Below are positions 11,718 through 24,084 of a stretch of DNA of 64,000 nt, in pieces. Numbering within the stretch: position 1 is the stretch's first letter; each line of letters opens with the position of its first letter. Source of the stretch: Synaphobranchus kaupii (lineage: Eukaryota; Chordata; Actinopteri; Anguilliformes; Synaphobranchidae); the NCBI GenBank assembly GCA_029718625.1, contig JAINUF010000027.1, forward strand, positions 4,055,332 to 4,119,331, in the 5' to 3' direction. Below the pieces are notes generated by a model. The model did not search any database, was not told the origin of the DNA, and saw only the letters and a list, made by a program, of their open reading frames with translations. The position numbers were made by a program, and so were the translations under genes.

Positions 11718-12444
11718 CTGCCACTCAGTTCCCCGCTCACACCGGTCTGGGATCCATGCACGCTGTGCTCAAGTACGGCGCAAACACATTCTTTACAGTC
11801 TAGGGGAAGTCGTTTCCCCCAGCAAAAGCTCATCACAATATCCCCGGTTCCACTGGCTCCGTCGCACTGACCGGCTCTGCAGTACGCCACCGTACACACA
11901 ACACAACACATTCGCACAGAAATAAAAGCTAACCAAACTTAATAAACCAAACGAAAAGAAAATACACTGTCAAACATTTCGGGAGCTCAGAGGCAAGCCA
12001 CCCTCTCTCGCTCACCCTCCGTCAATTCTCCCCTTTCACTCCAGGTGCGTTCCATTTATTCCCTCAGGAAACCCAGCCCCTTGCGTCCCCACTTCAATCA
12101 ATCAATTCCCCCATGAGTACCAACCACTCATTCAATCATTCAATCCCGTTCCGCAATTATCCAATTTACTACTACAAAATCCACTCTCATTCCCTCCTCA
12201 CTGAGGAAGACCACAAAACATGTTACACACACTGTGCATGTGACACAGCCAGTGTGTGCATGTGATTGGTTGACGTGAGCAGGAGCAAACCATGGTGCAT
12301 TCACAAATGCAGAATCACACAGACAAATGCATTGTTGAAAATCAACAATGGGGGTAGCTGCCAGCAGCTAGCACCACAGAGGGTGAGTCCCAATATTCCT
12401 CGCTCCTCACCTCCACTCATCTCCTACCCGGAAGTATGCAAAAG

Positions 12445-12944
12445 NNNNNNNNNNNNNNNNNNNNNNNNNNNNNNNNNNNNNNNNNNNNNNNNNNNNNNNN
12501 NNNNNNNNNNNNNNNNNNNNNNNNNNNNNNNNNNNNNNNNNNNNNNNNNNNNNNNNNNNNNNNNNNNNNNNNNNNNNNNNNNNNNNNNNNNNNNNNNNNN
12601 NNNNNNNNNNNNNNNNNNNNNNNNNNNNNNNNNNNNNNNNNNNNNNNNNNNNNNNNNNNNNNNNNNNNNNNNNNNNNNNNNNNNNNNNNNNNNNNNNNNN
12701 NNNNNNNNNNNNNNNNNNNNNNNNNNNNNNNNNNNNNNNNNNNNNNNNNNNNNNNNNNNNNNNNNNNNNNNNNNNNNNNNNNNNNNNNNNNNNNNNNNNN
12801 NNNNNNNNNNNNNNNNNNNNNNNNNNNNNNNNNNNNNNNNNNNNNNNNNNNNNNNNNNNNNNNNNNNNNNNNNNNNNNNNNNNNNNNNNNNNNNNNNNNN
12901 NNNNNNNNNNNNNNNNNNNNNNNNNNNNNNNNNNNNNNNNNNNN
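12445..12944. other. Assembly gap, 500 N
   Basis: Exactly 500 Ns inside U3. The corresponding stretch in U4 (15730-16266) is 537 bp, so about 537 bp of ordinary core sequence is probably missing. Confidence 0.99.
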
Positions 12945-13701
12945 AGGCCTGTACATGTCCAGTAGAGTGGACATGCCTCCCGCACTGTGAAAGCTAACAC
13001 TACCACACCGGCGCCTAGATGGTATCCGTCTCTCCTGGAAAAGGTGGCACGACAGATAACGTCACCATTTTGTGCCAAGCATGGCCATATTCTTTGATAT
13101 GAATACTAGCTCTGACACCAAAAACTAGACACTCTGCTGCTATTGCTGATTCTGTTACTCAACTGGAGAAGGTCTGCAGCAAGATAAGTCCGTTTAAAAC
13201 CACTGGTCCGAGTCCTGTGGATGGACTCCGAGCTGACTCAGTATAATTTAATCAGCAGAGCTGGTAAGGAAAGACAGCAGTAGATATAGTCTATGGCCCA
13301 CATTTACTGACTGCATCTGCATAGATCTTGTTCTCTTGCTCTAGTTTCAATGAGAGACAATTCCTGTCAGAGACATGCTCTCTCTCAAACTCAAACCAGA
13401 TCTTATAGAGTCATATGACACGATGCTGCACTACCGAACAGATCACCTGCTGAAAAGACCACACAGAGAATGCTACACAGCAATTTATAATAATCCCAGT
13501 AATTGCAGCTGCAAAGCTAATAGCCAGCAGTTTGCTTGTTTATTAGGGGACGTAGCTGCTGGTACCCTATTGTTTTTGTTCAGATTCTTTTTTTTTCTTT
13601 TTTTCTCCCCTTTCACCTAAAATTCCCATGAGCTGGTTTGGCCTAGAATCACCAAACTTGGCAGGCTTGTTGAGATTGCCAAACTCTTGTATCCTCTATA
13701 T

Positions 13702-14006
13702 CAGTGGTTCCCAACCCTGGTCCTGGAGTACCCCTGTGTATGCTGGTTTTCGTTCCAACCACAATTGCAATACCAGAATTTTAACAAGCTGTTATTTTTT
13801 CTTAATTAGGTGTTTTTATTGTATAGAGAGAACACTTTAAAATCTTTACTCTCTTAAGCCACGTTATGTTAGCAATAGCTATGCATGCCATGAAGAAGAA
13901 AAAAAACCCATGTTCATTATGCTCATTGTGTTATATTGCAAACAATTACAAAGAAGAAGTAACAACTCAGGTGATTAGGCTCCTAATTAGGTAATTGAAC
14001 GCAAGT
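13702..14006 (+). mobile_element. hAT-like terminus fragment (U3)
   Basis: Copy of the fragment at 6485. The preceding base context is the B-lineage AAACTCTTG. The right end is approximate. Confidence 0.4.
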
Positions 14007-14640
14007 TAAATTTTTTCCTTAACACAATGCAGGTTTGGCTCGTTATCATTTGCTTTGTCTTTGAATTTCTTCATTATTTACCAAACGGTTAGTTTTATTG
14101 GCCATGTGGCCACAATTTCACCAATTATGAGCCTAGGACGGCACAGATTTCAGAGGTTTTGGGTCATGGATCCACCCAGGGCAGATTCCAGACGGTCTTA
14201 AGGCTTGTTGCAGCTGCTGGTCGCACTCTGAGGCCTTAAGACTTGTATCTGCCGTAAATTCTCGACACCTGTAACGGGCCCTAGTTCTTGACATGGATTC
14301 TGATACTACAATTCACAAGTGTTGAGATATGAACCAGGCCAAAGTCGTGACAACGAGGCCCTGGGACCTGAGTCTGAGACATAAAAAATATACATACCAC
14401 TGCACCTGGGACACCGGCACACTTCAGAACGTACGCACTGGGTTTGCACACAGATAAACCGGGGCCACAATTGCTGCAGAAAAGCTGGAGTGAAAAAGAG
14501 AGGTTGAAACATGTTTAAAATCACCAATATCTGTTAGCATAAATTATGCGGGAAAAACACATGAGAAGCTGTGACTTGGATTATTATTTCTTCATATATT
14601 TATAAATATAAACAGTGAAAATGGTGATGGTTAAATCCCC

Positions 14641-15005
14641 CCCCTCAAAAGTCTACACGCCCCCCCCCAAAGTCTACACGCGCCCCCCCCCTCAAAAGTC
14701 AACATGCACCCCCCCTCAAAAGTCTACACGCACACACACACACACTCACACACACAAAGTAGTGGAGTCCTGCCCACACCACTTGGAGGACTACCACCAA
14801 ATAAAAGAAAAATACAGGCCAAACAAATAACCATACACATGCAACACACAATGGGACAGCTTCGCCACTCTTTGGTGGTCGCCAACGGGGTTTATGCCTG
14901 TCCCCCACTCGGGCGAGCCTCAGGTCACAGGCCTTCGCCCTCATCACACTCGCCGGTCACGCCACAGGACACCGACTCTAGGCAAGGGAGAGACGTACAC
15001 ACCCT
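14641..15005 (+). repeat. S-kind spacer of U4: shortened C-rich minisatellite, (CA)n and unique segment
   Basis: The minisatellite is reduced to about four AAAGTC units and is joined to the C run of the truncated U3 core. The (CA)n tract is at 14731-14756 and the unique segment follows. This is the only S-kind junction without hairpins. The likely cause is a deletion between C runs. Confidence 0.8.
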
Positions 15006-18000
15006 CTGCCACTCAGTTCCCCGCTCACACCGGTCTGGGATCCATGCACGCTGTGCTCAAGTACGGCGCAAACACATTCTTTACAGTCTAGGGGAAGTCG
15101 TTTCCCCCAGCAAAAGCTCATCACAATATCCCCGGTTCCACTGGCTCCGTCGCACTGACCGGCTCTGCAGTACGCCACCGTACACACAACACAACACATT
15201 CGCACAGAAATAAAAGCTAACCAAACTTAATAAACCAAACGAAAAGAAAATACACTGTCAAACATTTCGGGAGCTCAGAGGCAAGCCACCCTCTCTCGCT
15301 CACCCTCCGTCAATTCTCCCCTTTCACTCCAGGTGCGTTCCATTTATTCCCTCAGGAAACCCAGCCCCTTGCGTCCCCACTTCAATCAATCAATTCCCCC
15401 ATGAGTACCAACCACTCATTCAATCATTCAATCCCGTTCCGCAATTATCCAATTTACTACTACAAAATCCACTCTCATTCCCTCCTCACTGAGGAAGACC
15501 ACAAAACATGTTACACACTGTGCATGTGACACAGCCAGTGTGTGCATGTGATTGGTTGACGTGAGCAGGAGCAAACCAGGGTGCATTCACAAATGCAGAA
15601 TCACACAGACAAATGCATTGTTGAAAATCAACAATGGGGTAGCTGCCAGCAGCTAGCACCACAGAGGGTGAGTCCCAATATTCCTCGCTCCTCACCTCCA
15701 CTCATCTCCTACCCGGAAGTATGCAAAAGTACAAGTAGTTGCACGTACAGCATAAAGTGTACCTGACATTGCGGTTTGCGTCATTTAATTAATATGTAAC
15801 CATTAATATGTAATCAGCAATATTAGATTAGGACACAAAGATCGGCTTCTGGGGCCGGAGGAGAGGAGGTGGTAGTGGAGGAAAGGAGGATGCATTTTTG
15901 GAGTCTTGTGATGCACACAGTGCATGGTATTTTTTCAGAGTAAGAGTAGAAGACGTCTGGTCAGAAAAGTGTGAGATGTTAATGTGTAGGGAGCGGGCTG
16001 AGCTATAGCTAGCTATGTTCTGTGAGCTACCAGCCATTCTCAGATCTTGTTACCCTACGCAGAACCAGGGGTCAATTACACTACAAATAACTGTACAGAA
16101 CGTGATGTATACACACACTCACATTGCACTATAATATTTCAGGCAGAAAAAGGCATTGGTTATGTATTCATAGTCACACTGAGACTCAGATTTACAACTG
16201 CAAGAGCTGACAGAGATGCTTCACACACTGAAGAAATAGAAATGTCGTACTAGACAAATGTGTAGCAGGCCTGTACATGTCCAGTAGAGTGGACATGCCT
16301 CCCGCACTGTGAAAGCTAACACTACCACACCGGCGCCTAGATGGTATCCGTCTCTCCTGGAAAAGGTGGCACTACAGATAACGTCACCATTTTGTGCCAA
16401 GCATGGCCATATTCTTTGATATGAATACTAGCTCTGACACCAAAAACTAGACACTCTGCTGCTATTGCTGATTCTGTTACTCAACTGGAGAAGGTCTGCA
16501 GCAAGATAAGTCCGTTTAAAAAAACTGGTCCGAGTCCTGTGGATGGACTCCGAGCTGACTCAGTATAATTTAATCAGCAGAGCTGGTAAGGAAAGACAGC
16601 AGTAGATATAGTCTATGGCCCACATTTACTGACTGCATCTGCATAGATCTTGTTCTCTTGCTCTAGTTTCAATGAGATACAATTCCTGTCAGAGACATGC
16701 TCTCTCTCAAACTCAAAACAGATCTTATAGAGTCATATGACACGATGCTGCACTACCGAACAGATCACCTGCTGAAAAGACCACACAGAGAATGCTACAC
16801 AGCAATTTATAATAATCCCAGTAATTGCAGCTGCAAAGCTAATAGCCAGCAGTTTGCTTGTTTATTAGGGGACGTAGCTGCTGGTACCCTATTGTTTTTG
16901 TTCAGATTCTTTTTTTTTCTTTTTTTCTCCCCTTTCACCTAAAATTCCCATGAGCTGGTTTGGCCTAGAATCACCAAACTTGGCAGGCTTGTTGAGATTG
17001 CCAAACTCTTGTATATCCTCTATATCAGTGGTTCCCAACCCTGGTCCTGGAGTACCCCTGTGTATGCTGGTTTTCGTTCCAACCACAATTGCAATACCAG
17101 AATTTTAACAAGCTGTTATTTTTTCTTAATTAGGTGTTTTTATTGTATAGAGAGAACACTTTAAAATCTTTACTCTCTTAAGCCACGTTATGTTAGCAAT
17201 AGCTATGCATGCCATGAAGAAGAAAAAAAACCCATGTTCATTATGCTCATTGTGTTATATTGCAAACAATTACAAAGAAGAAGTAACAACTCAGGTGATT
17301 AGGCTCCTAATTAGGTAATTGAACGCAAGTTAAATTTTTTCCTTAACACAATGCAGGTTTGGCTCGTTATCATTTGCTTTGTCTTTGAATTTCTTCATTA
17401 TTTACCAAACGGTTAGTTTTATTGGCCATGTGGCCACAATTTCACCAATTATGAGCCTAGGACGGCACAGATTTCAGAGGTTTTGGGTCATGGATCCACC
17501 CAGGGCAGATTCCAGACGGTCTTAAGGCTTGTTGCAGCTGCTGGTCGCACTCTGAGGCCTTAAGACTTGTATCTGCCGTAAATTCTCGACACCTGTAACG
17601 GGCCTAGTTCTTGACATGGATTCTGATACTACAATTCACAAGTGTTGAGATATGAACCAGGCCAAAGTCGTGACAACGAGGCCCTGGGACCTGAGTCTGA
17701 GACATAAAAATATACATACCACTGCACCTGGGACACCGGCACACTTCAGAACGTACGCACTGGGGTTTGCACACAGATAAACCGGGGCCACAATTGCTGC
17801 AGAAAAGCTGGAGTGAAAAAGAGAGGTTGAAACATGTTTAAAATCACCAATATCTGTTAGCATAAATTATGCGGGAAAACACATGAGAAGCTGTGACTTG
17901 GATTATTATTTCTTCATATATTTATAAATATAAACAGTGAAAATGGTGATGGTTAAATCCCCCCATGAAGTTTAATTAGAGTTTGAAGTTGGCCATCTCA

Positions 18001-18057
18001 TATCCTTGTATATAACAGTACTACCACATTTTGACCACAAGATGGTGCCATTTTAAC
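15006..18057 (+). repeat. Macro-unit core U4 (B lineage, S-kind start)
   Basis: B lineage throughout: GGCACTACAG, AAAAAAACTGG, short T tract, CTGCAG without TTGCGGGG, and ATAAACAGTG. Private changes are loss of ACAC near 15515, an extra AT (TTGTATATCC) near 17014 and an extra G at the start of X (17762). The core ends at CCATTTTAAC, where array B starts. The X segment is 17762-18057. Confidence 0.9.
17026..17330 (+). mobile_element. hAT-like terminus fragment (U4)
   Basis: Copy of the fragment at 6485, displaced by the 2-bp AT insertion just upstream. The right end is approximate. Confidence 0.4.
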
Positions 18058-21000
18058 GGGTTGGGGTCCGCACACACTTTTGGGTTGGGGTCCGCACGCA
18101 CTTTTGGGTTGGGGTCCGCACGCACTTTTGGGTTGGGGTCCGCACGCACTTTTGGGTTGGGGTCCGCACGCACTTTTGGGTTGGGGGTCCGCACGCACTT
18201 TTGGGTTGGGGTCCGCACGCACTTTTGGGTTGGGGTCCGCACGCACTTTTGGGTTGGGGTCCGCACGCACTTTTGGGTTGGGGTCCGCACGCACTTTTGG
18301 GTTGGGGTCCGCACGCACTTTTGGGTTGGGGTCCGCACGCACTTTTGGGTTGGGGTCCGCACGCACTTTTGGGTTGGGGTCCGCACGCACTTTTGGGTTG
18401 GGGTCCGCACGCACTTTTGGGTTGGGGTCCGCACGCACTTTTGGGTTGGGGTCCGCACGCACTTTTGGGTTGGGGTCCGCACGCACTTTTGGGTTGGGGT
18501 CCGCACGCACTTTTGGGTTGGGGTCCGCACGCACTTTTGGGTTGGGGTCCGCACGCACTTTTGGGTTGGGGTCCGCACGCACTTTTGGGTTGGGGTCCGC
18601 ACGCACTTTTGGGTTGGGGTCCGCACGCACTTTTGGGTTGGGGTCCGCACGCACTTTTGGGTTGGGGGTCCGCACGCACTTTTGGGTTGGGGTCCGCACG
18701 CACTTTTGGGTTGGGGTCCGCACGCACTTTTGGGTTGGGGTCCGCACGCACTTTTGGGTTGGGGTCCCGCACGCACTTTTGGGTTGGGGTCCGCACGCAA
18801 TTTTGGGGTTGGGGTCCGCACGCACTTTTGGGTTGGGGTCCGCACGCACTTTTGGGTTGGGGTCCGCACGCACTTTTGGGTTGGGGTCCGCACGCACTTT
18901 TGGGTTGGGGTCCGCACGCACTTTTGGGTTGGGGTCCGCACGCACTTTTGGGTTGGGGTCCGCACGCACTTTTGGGTTGGGGTCCGCACGCACTTTTGGG
19001 TTGGGGTCCGCACGCACTTTTGGGTTGGGGTCCGCACGCACTTTTGGGTTGGGGTCCCGCACGCACTTTTGGGTTGGGGTCCGCACGCACTTTTGGGTTG
19101 GGGGTCCGCACGCACTTTTGGGTTGGGGTCCGCACGCACTTTTGGGTTGGGGTCCGCACGCACTTTTGGGTTGGGGTCCGCACGCACTTTTGGGTTGGGG
19201 TCCGCACGCACTTTTGGGTTGGGGTCCGCACGCACTTTTGGGTTGGGGTCCGCACGCACTTTTGGGTTGGGGTCCGCACGCACTTTTGGGTTGGGGTCCG
19301 CACGCACTTTTGGGTTGGGGTCCGCACGCACTTTTGGGTTGGGGTCCGCACGCACTTTTGGGTTGGGGTCCGCACGCACTTTTGGGTTGGGGTCCGCACG
19401 CACTTTTGGGTTGGGGTCCGCACGCACTTTTGGGTTGGGGTCCGCACGCACTTTTGGGTTGGGGTCCGCACGCACTTTTGGGTTGGGGTCCGCACGCACT
19501 TTTGGGTTGGGGTCCGCACGCACTTTTGGGTTGGGGTCCGCACGCACTTTTGGGTTGGGGTCCGCACGCACTTTTGGGTTGGGGTCCGCACGCACTTTTG
19601 GGTTGGGGTCCGCACGCACTTTTGGGTTGGGGTCCGCACGCACTTTTGGGTTGGGGTCCGCACGCACTTTTGGGTTGGGGGTCCGCACGCACTTTTGGGT
19701 TGGGGTCCGCACGCACTTTTGGGTTGGGGTCCGCACGCACTTTTGGGTTGGGGTCCGCACGCACTTTTGGGTTGGGGTCCGCACGCACTTTTGGGTTGGG
19801 GGTCCGCACGCACTTTTGGGTTGGGGTCCGCACGCACTTTTGGGTTGGGGTCCGCACGCACTTTTGGGTTGGGGTCCGCACGCACTTTTGGGTTGGGGTC
19901 CGCACGCACTTTTGGGTTGGGGGTCCGCACGCACTTTTGGGTTGGGGTCCGCACGCACTTTTGGGTTGGGGTCCGCACGCACTTTTGGGTTGGGGTCCGC
20001 ACGCACTTTTGGGTTGGGGTCCGCACGCACTTTTGGGTTGGGGTCCGCACGCACTTTTGGGTTGGGGTCCGCACGCACTTTTGGGTTGGGGTCCGCACGC
20101 ACTTTTGGGTTGGGGTCCGCACGCACTTTTGGGTTGGGGTCCGCACGCACTTTTGGGTTGGGGTCCGCACGCACTTTTGGGTTGGGGTCCGCACGCACTT
20201 TTGGGTTGGGGTCCGCACGCACTTTTGGGTTGGGGTCCGCACGCACTTTTGGGTTGGGGTCCGCACGCACTTTTGGGTTGGGGTCCGCACGCACTTTTGG
20301 GTTGGGGTCCGCACGCACTTTTGGGTTGGGGTCCGCACGCACTTTTGGGTTGGGGTCCGCACGCACTTTTGGGTTGGGGTCCGCACGCACTTTTGGGTTG
20401 GGGTCCGCACGCACTTTTGGGTTGGGGTCCGCACGCACTTTTGGGTTGGGGTCCGCACGCACTTTTGGGTTGGGGTCCGCACGCACTTTTCGGTTGGGGT
20501 CCGCACGCACTTTTGGGTTGGGGGTCCGCACGCACTTTTGGGTTGGGGTCCGCACGCACTTTTGGGTTGGGGTCCGCACGCACTTTTGGGTTGGGGTCCG
20601 CACGCACTTTTGGGTTGGGGTCCGCACGCACTTTTCGGTTGGGGTCCGCACGCACTTTTGGGTTGGGGTCCGCACGCACTTTTCGGTTGGGGTCCGCACG
20701 CACTTTTGGGTTGGGGTCCGCACGCACTTTTGGGTTGGGGTCCGCACGCACTTTTGGGTTGGGGGGTTGGGGGTACCACCCGCACGCACTTTTGGGTTGG
20801 GGTCCGCACGCACTTTTGGGTTGGGGTCCGCACGCACTTTTGGGTTGGGGTCCGCACGCACTTTTGGGTTGGGGTCCGCACGCACTTTTGGGTTGGGGTC
20901 CGCACGCACTTTTGGGTTGGGGTCCGCACGCACTTTTGGGTTGGGGTCCGCACGCACTTTTGGGTTGGGGTCCGCACGCACTTTTGGGTTGGGGTCCGCA

Positions 21001-24000
21001 CGCACTTTTGGGTTGGGGTCCGCACGCACTTTTCGGTTGGGGTCCGCACGCACTTTTGGGTTGGGGTCCGCACGCACTTTTCGGTTGGGGTCCGCACGCA
21101 CTTTTGGGTTGGGGTCCGCACGCACTTTTGGGTTGGGGTCCGCACGCACTTTTCGGTTGGGGTCCGCACGCACTTTTGGGTTGGGGTCCGCACGCACTTT
21201 TGGGTTGGGGTCCGCACGCACTTTTGGTTGGGGTCCGCACGCACTTTTGGGTTGGGGTCGCCGCACTTTGGTTGGGTCCGCACGCACTTTTGGGTTGGGG
21301 TCCGCACGCACTTTTGGGTTGGGGTCCGCACGCACTTTTGGGTTGGGGTCCGCACGCACTTTTGGGTTGGGGTCCGCACGCACTTTTCGGTTGGGGTCCG
21401 CACGCACTTTTGGGTTGGGGTCCGCACGCACTTTTCGGTTGGGGTCCGCACGCACTTTTGGGTTGGGGTCCGCACGCACTTTTGGGTTGGGGTCCGCACG
21501 CACTTTTGGGTTGGGGGTCCGCACGCACTTTTCGGTTGGGGTCCGCACGCACTTTTGGGTTGGGGTCCGCACGCACTTTTGGGTTGGGGTCCGCACGCAC
21601 TTTTGGGTTGGGGTCCGCACGCACTTTTGGGTTGGGGTCCGCACGCACTTTTGGGTTGGGGTCCGCACGCACTTTTGGGTTGGGGTCCGCACGCACTTTT
21701 GGGTTGGGGTCCGCACGCACTTTTGGGTTGGGGTCCGCACGCACTTTTGGGTTGGGGTCCGCACGCACTTTTGGGTTGGGGTCCGCACGCACTTTTCGGT
21801 TGGGGTCCGCACGCACTTTTGGGTTGGGGTCCGCACGCACTTTTGGGTTGGGGTCCGCACGCACTTTTCGGTTGGGGTCCGCACGCACTTTTGGGTTGGG
21901 GTCCGCACGCACTTTTCGGTTGGGGTCCGCACGCACTTTTAGGTTGGGGTCCGCACGCACTTTTGGGTTGGGGTCCGCACGCACTTTTGGGTTGGGGTCC
22001 CGCACGCACTTTTCGGTTGGGGTCCGCACGCACTTTTGGGTTGGGGTCCGCACGCACTTTTCGGTTGGGGTCCGCACGCACTTTTGGGTTGGGGTCCGCA
22101 CGCACTTTTGGGTTGGGGTCCGCACGCACTTTTGGGTTGGGGTCCGCACGCACTTTTGGGTTGGGGTCCGCACGCACTTTTCGGTTGGGGTCCGCACGCA
22201 CTTTTGGGTTGGGGTCCGCACGCACTTTTGGGTTGGGGTCCGCACGCACTTTTGGGTTGGGGTCCGCACGCACTTTTGGGTTGGGGTCCGCACGCACTTT
22301 TGGGTTGGGGTCCGCACGCACTTTTGGGTTGGGGTCCGCACGCACTTTTGGGTTGGGGTCCGCACGCACTTTTGGGTTGGGGTCCGCACGCACTTTTGGG
22401 TTGGGGTCCGCACGCACTTTTGGGTTGGGGTCCGCACGCACTTTTCGGTTGGGGTCCGCACGCACTTTTGGGTTGGGGTCCGCACGCACTTTTGGGTTGG
22501 GGTCCGCACGCACTTTTGGGTTGGGGTCCGCACGCACTTTTGGGTTGGGGTCCGCACGCACTTTTGGGTTGGGGTCCGCACGCACTTTTGGGTTGGGGTC
22601 CGCACGCACTTTTGGGTTGGGGTCCGCACGCACTTTTCGGTTGGGGTCCGCACGCACTTTTGGGTTGGGGTCCGCACGCACTTTTGGGTTGGGGTCCGCA
22701 CGCACTTTTGGGTTGGGGTCCGCACGCACTTTTGGGTTGGGGTCCGCACGCACTTTTGGGTTGGGGTCCGCACGCACTTTTCGGTTGGGGTCCGCACGCA
22801 CTTTTGGGTTGGGGTCCGCACGCACTTTTGGGTTGGGGTCCGCACGCACTTTTCGGTTGGGGTCCGCACGCACTTTTGGGTTGGGGTCCGCACGCACTTT
22901 TGGGTTGGGGTCCGCACGCACTTTTCGGTTGGGGTCCGCACGCACTTTTGGGTTGGGGTCCGCACGCACTTTTCGGTTGGGGTCCGCACGCACTTTTGGG
23001 TTGGGGTCCGCACGCACTTTTCGGTTGGGGTCCACACGCACTTTTGGGTTGGGGTCCGCACGCACTTTTCGGTTGGGGTCCGCACGCACTTTTGGGTTGG
23101 GGGTCCGCACGCACTTTTGGGTTGGGGTCCGCACGCACTTTTGGGTTGGGGTCCGCACGCACTTTTCGGTTGGGGTCCGCACGCACTTTTGGGTTGGGGT
23201 CCGCACGCACTTTTCGGTTGGGGTCCGCACGCACTTTTGGGTTGGGGTCCGCACGCACTTTTCGGTTGGGGTCCGCACGCACTTTTGGGTTGGGGGTCCG
23301 CACGCACTTTTGGGTTGGGGTCCGCACGCACTTTTGGGTTGGGGTCCGCACGCACTTTTGGGTTGGGGTCCGCACGCACTTTTGGGTTGGGGTCCGCACG
23401 CACTTTTGGGTTGGGGTCCGCACGCACTTTTGGGTTGGGGTCCGCACGCACTTTTGGGTTGGGGTCCGCACGCACTTTTGGGTTGGGGTCCGCACGCACT
23501 TTTGGGTTGGGGTCCGCACGCACTTTTGGGTTGGGGTCCGCACGCACTTTTGGGTTGGGGTCCGCACGCACTTTTGGGTTGGGGTCCGCACGCACTTTTG
23601 GGTTGGGGTCCGCACGCACTTTTGGGTTGGGGTCCGCACGCACTTTTGGGTTGGGGTCCGCACGCACTTTTGGGTTGGGGTCCGCACGCACTTTTCGGTT
23701 GGGGTCCGCACGCACTTTTGGGTTGGGGTCCGCACGCACTTTTCGGTTGGGGTCCGCACGCACTTTTGGGTTGGGGTCCGCACGCACTTTTGGGTTGGGG
23801 TCCGCACGCACTTTTGGGTTGGGGTCCGCACGCACTTTTGGGTTGGGGTCCGCACGCACTTTTGGGTTGGGGTCCGCACGCACTTTTGGGTTGGGGTCCG
23901 CACGCACTTTTGGGTTGGGGTCCGCACGCACTTTTGGGTTGGGGTCCGCACGCACTTTTGGGTTGGGGTCCGCACGCACTTTTGGGTTGGGGTCCGCACG

Positions 24001-24084
24001 CACTTTTGGGTTGGGGTCCGCACGCACTTTTGGGTCGGGGTCCGCACGCACTTTTGGGTCGGGGTCCGCACGCACTTTTGGGTC

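Larger units (their letters stand above)
11718..14640 (+). repeat. Macro-unit core U3 (A-to-B mosaic, contains assembly gap, 3' truncated)
   Basis: Markers are A type up to CAAACCAGATC near 13393. From GAGAATGCTAC near 13467 they are B type (short T tract, AAACTCTTG, GGCTCGTT, CTTGTTGCAGC). About 500 bp are replaced by Ns. The 3' end is cut inside GTTAAATCCCCCC at about 14640 and joined directly to the next C-rich minisatellite, so the hairpins and the end of X are missing. It is followed neither by an array nor by hairpins. Confidence 0.85.
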
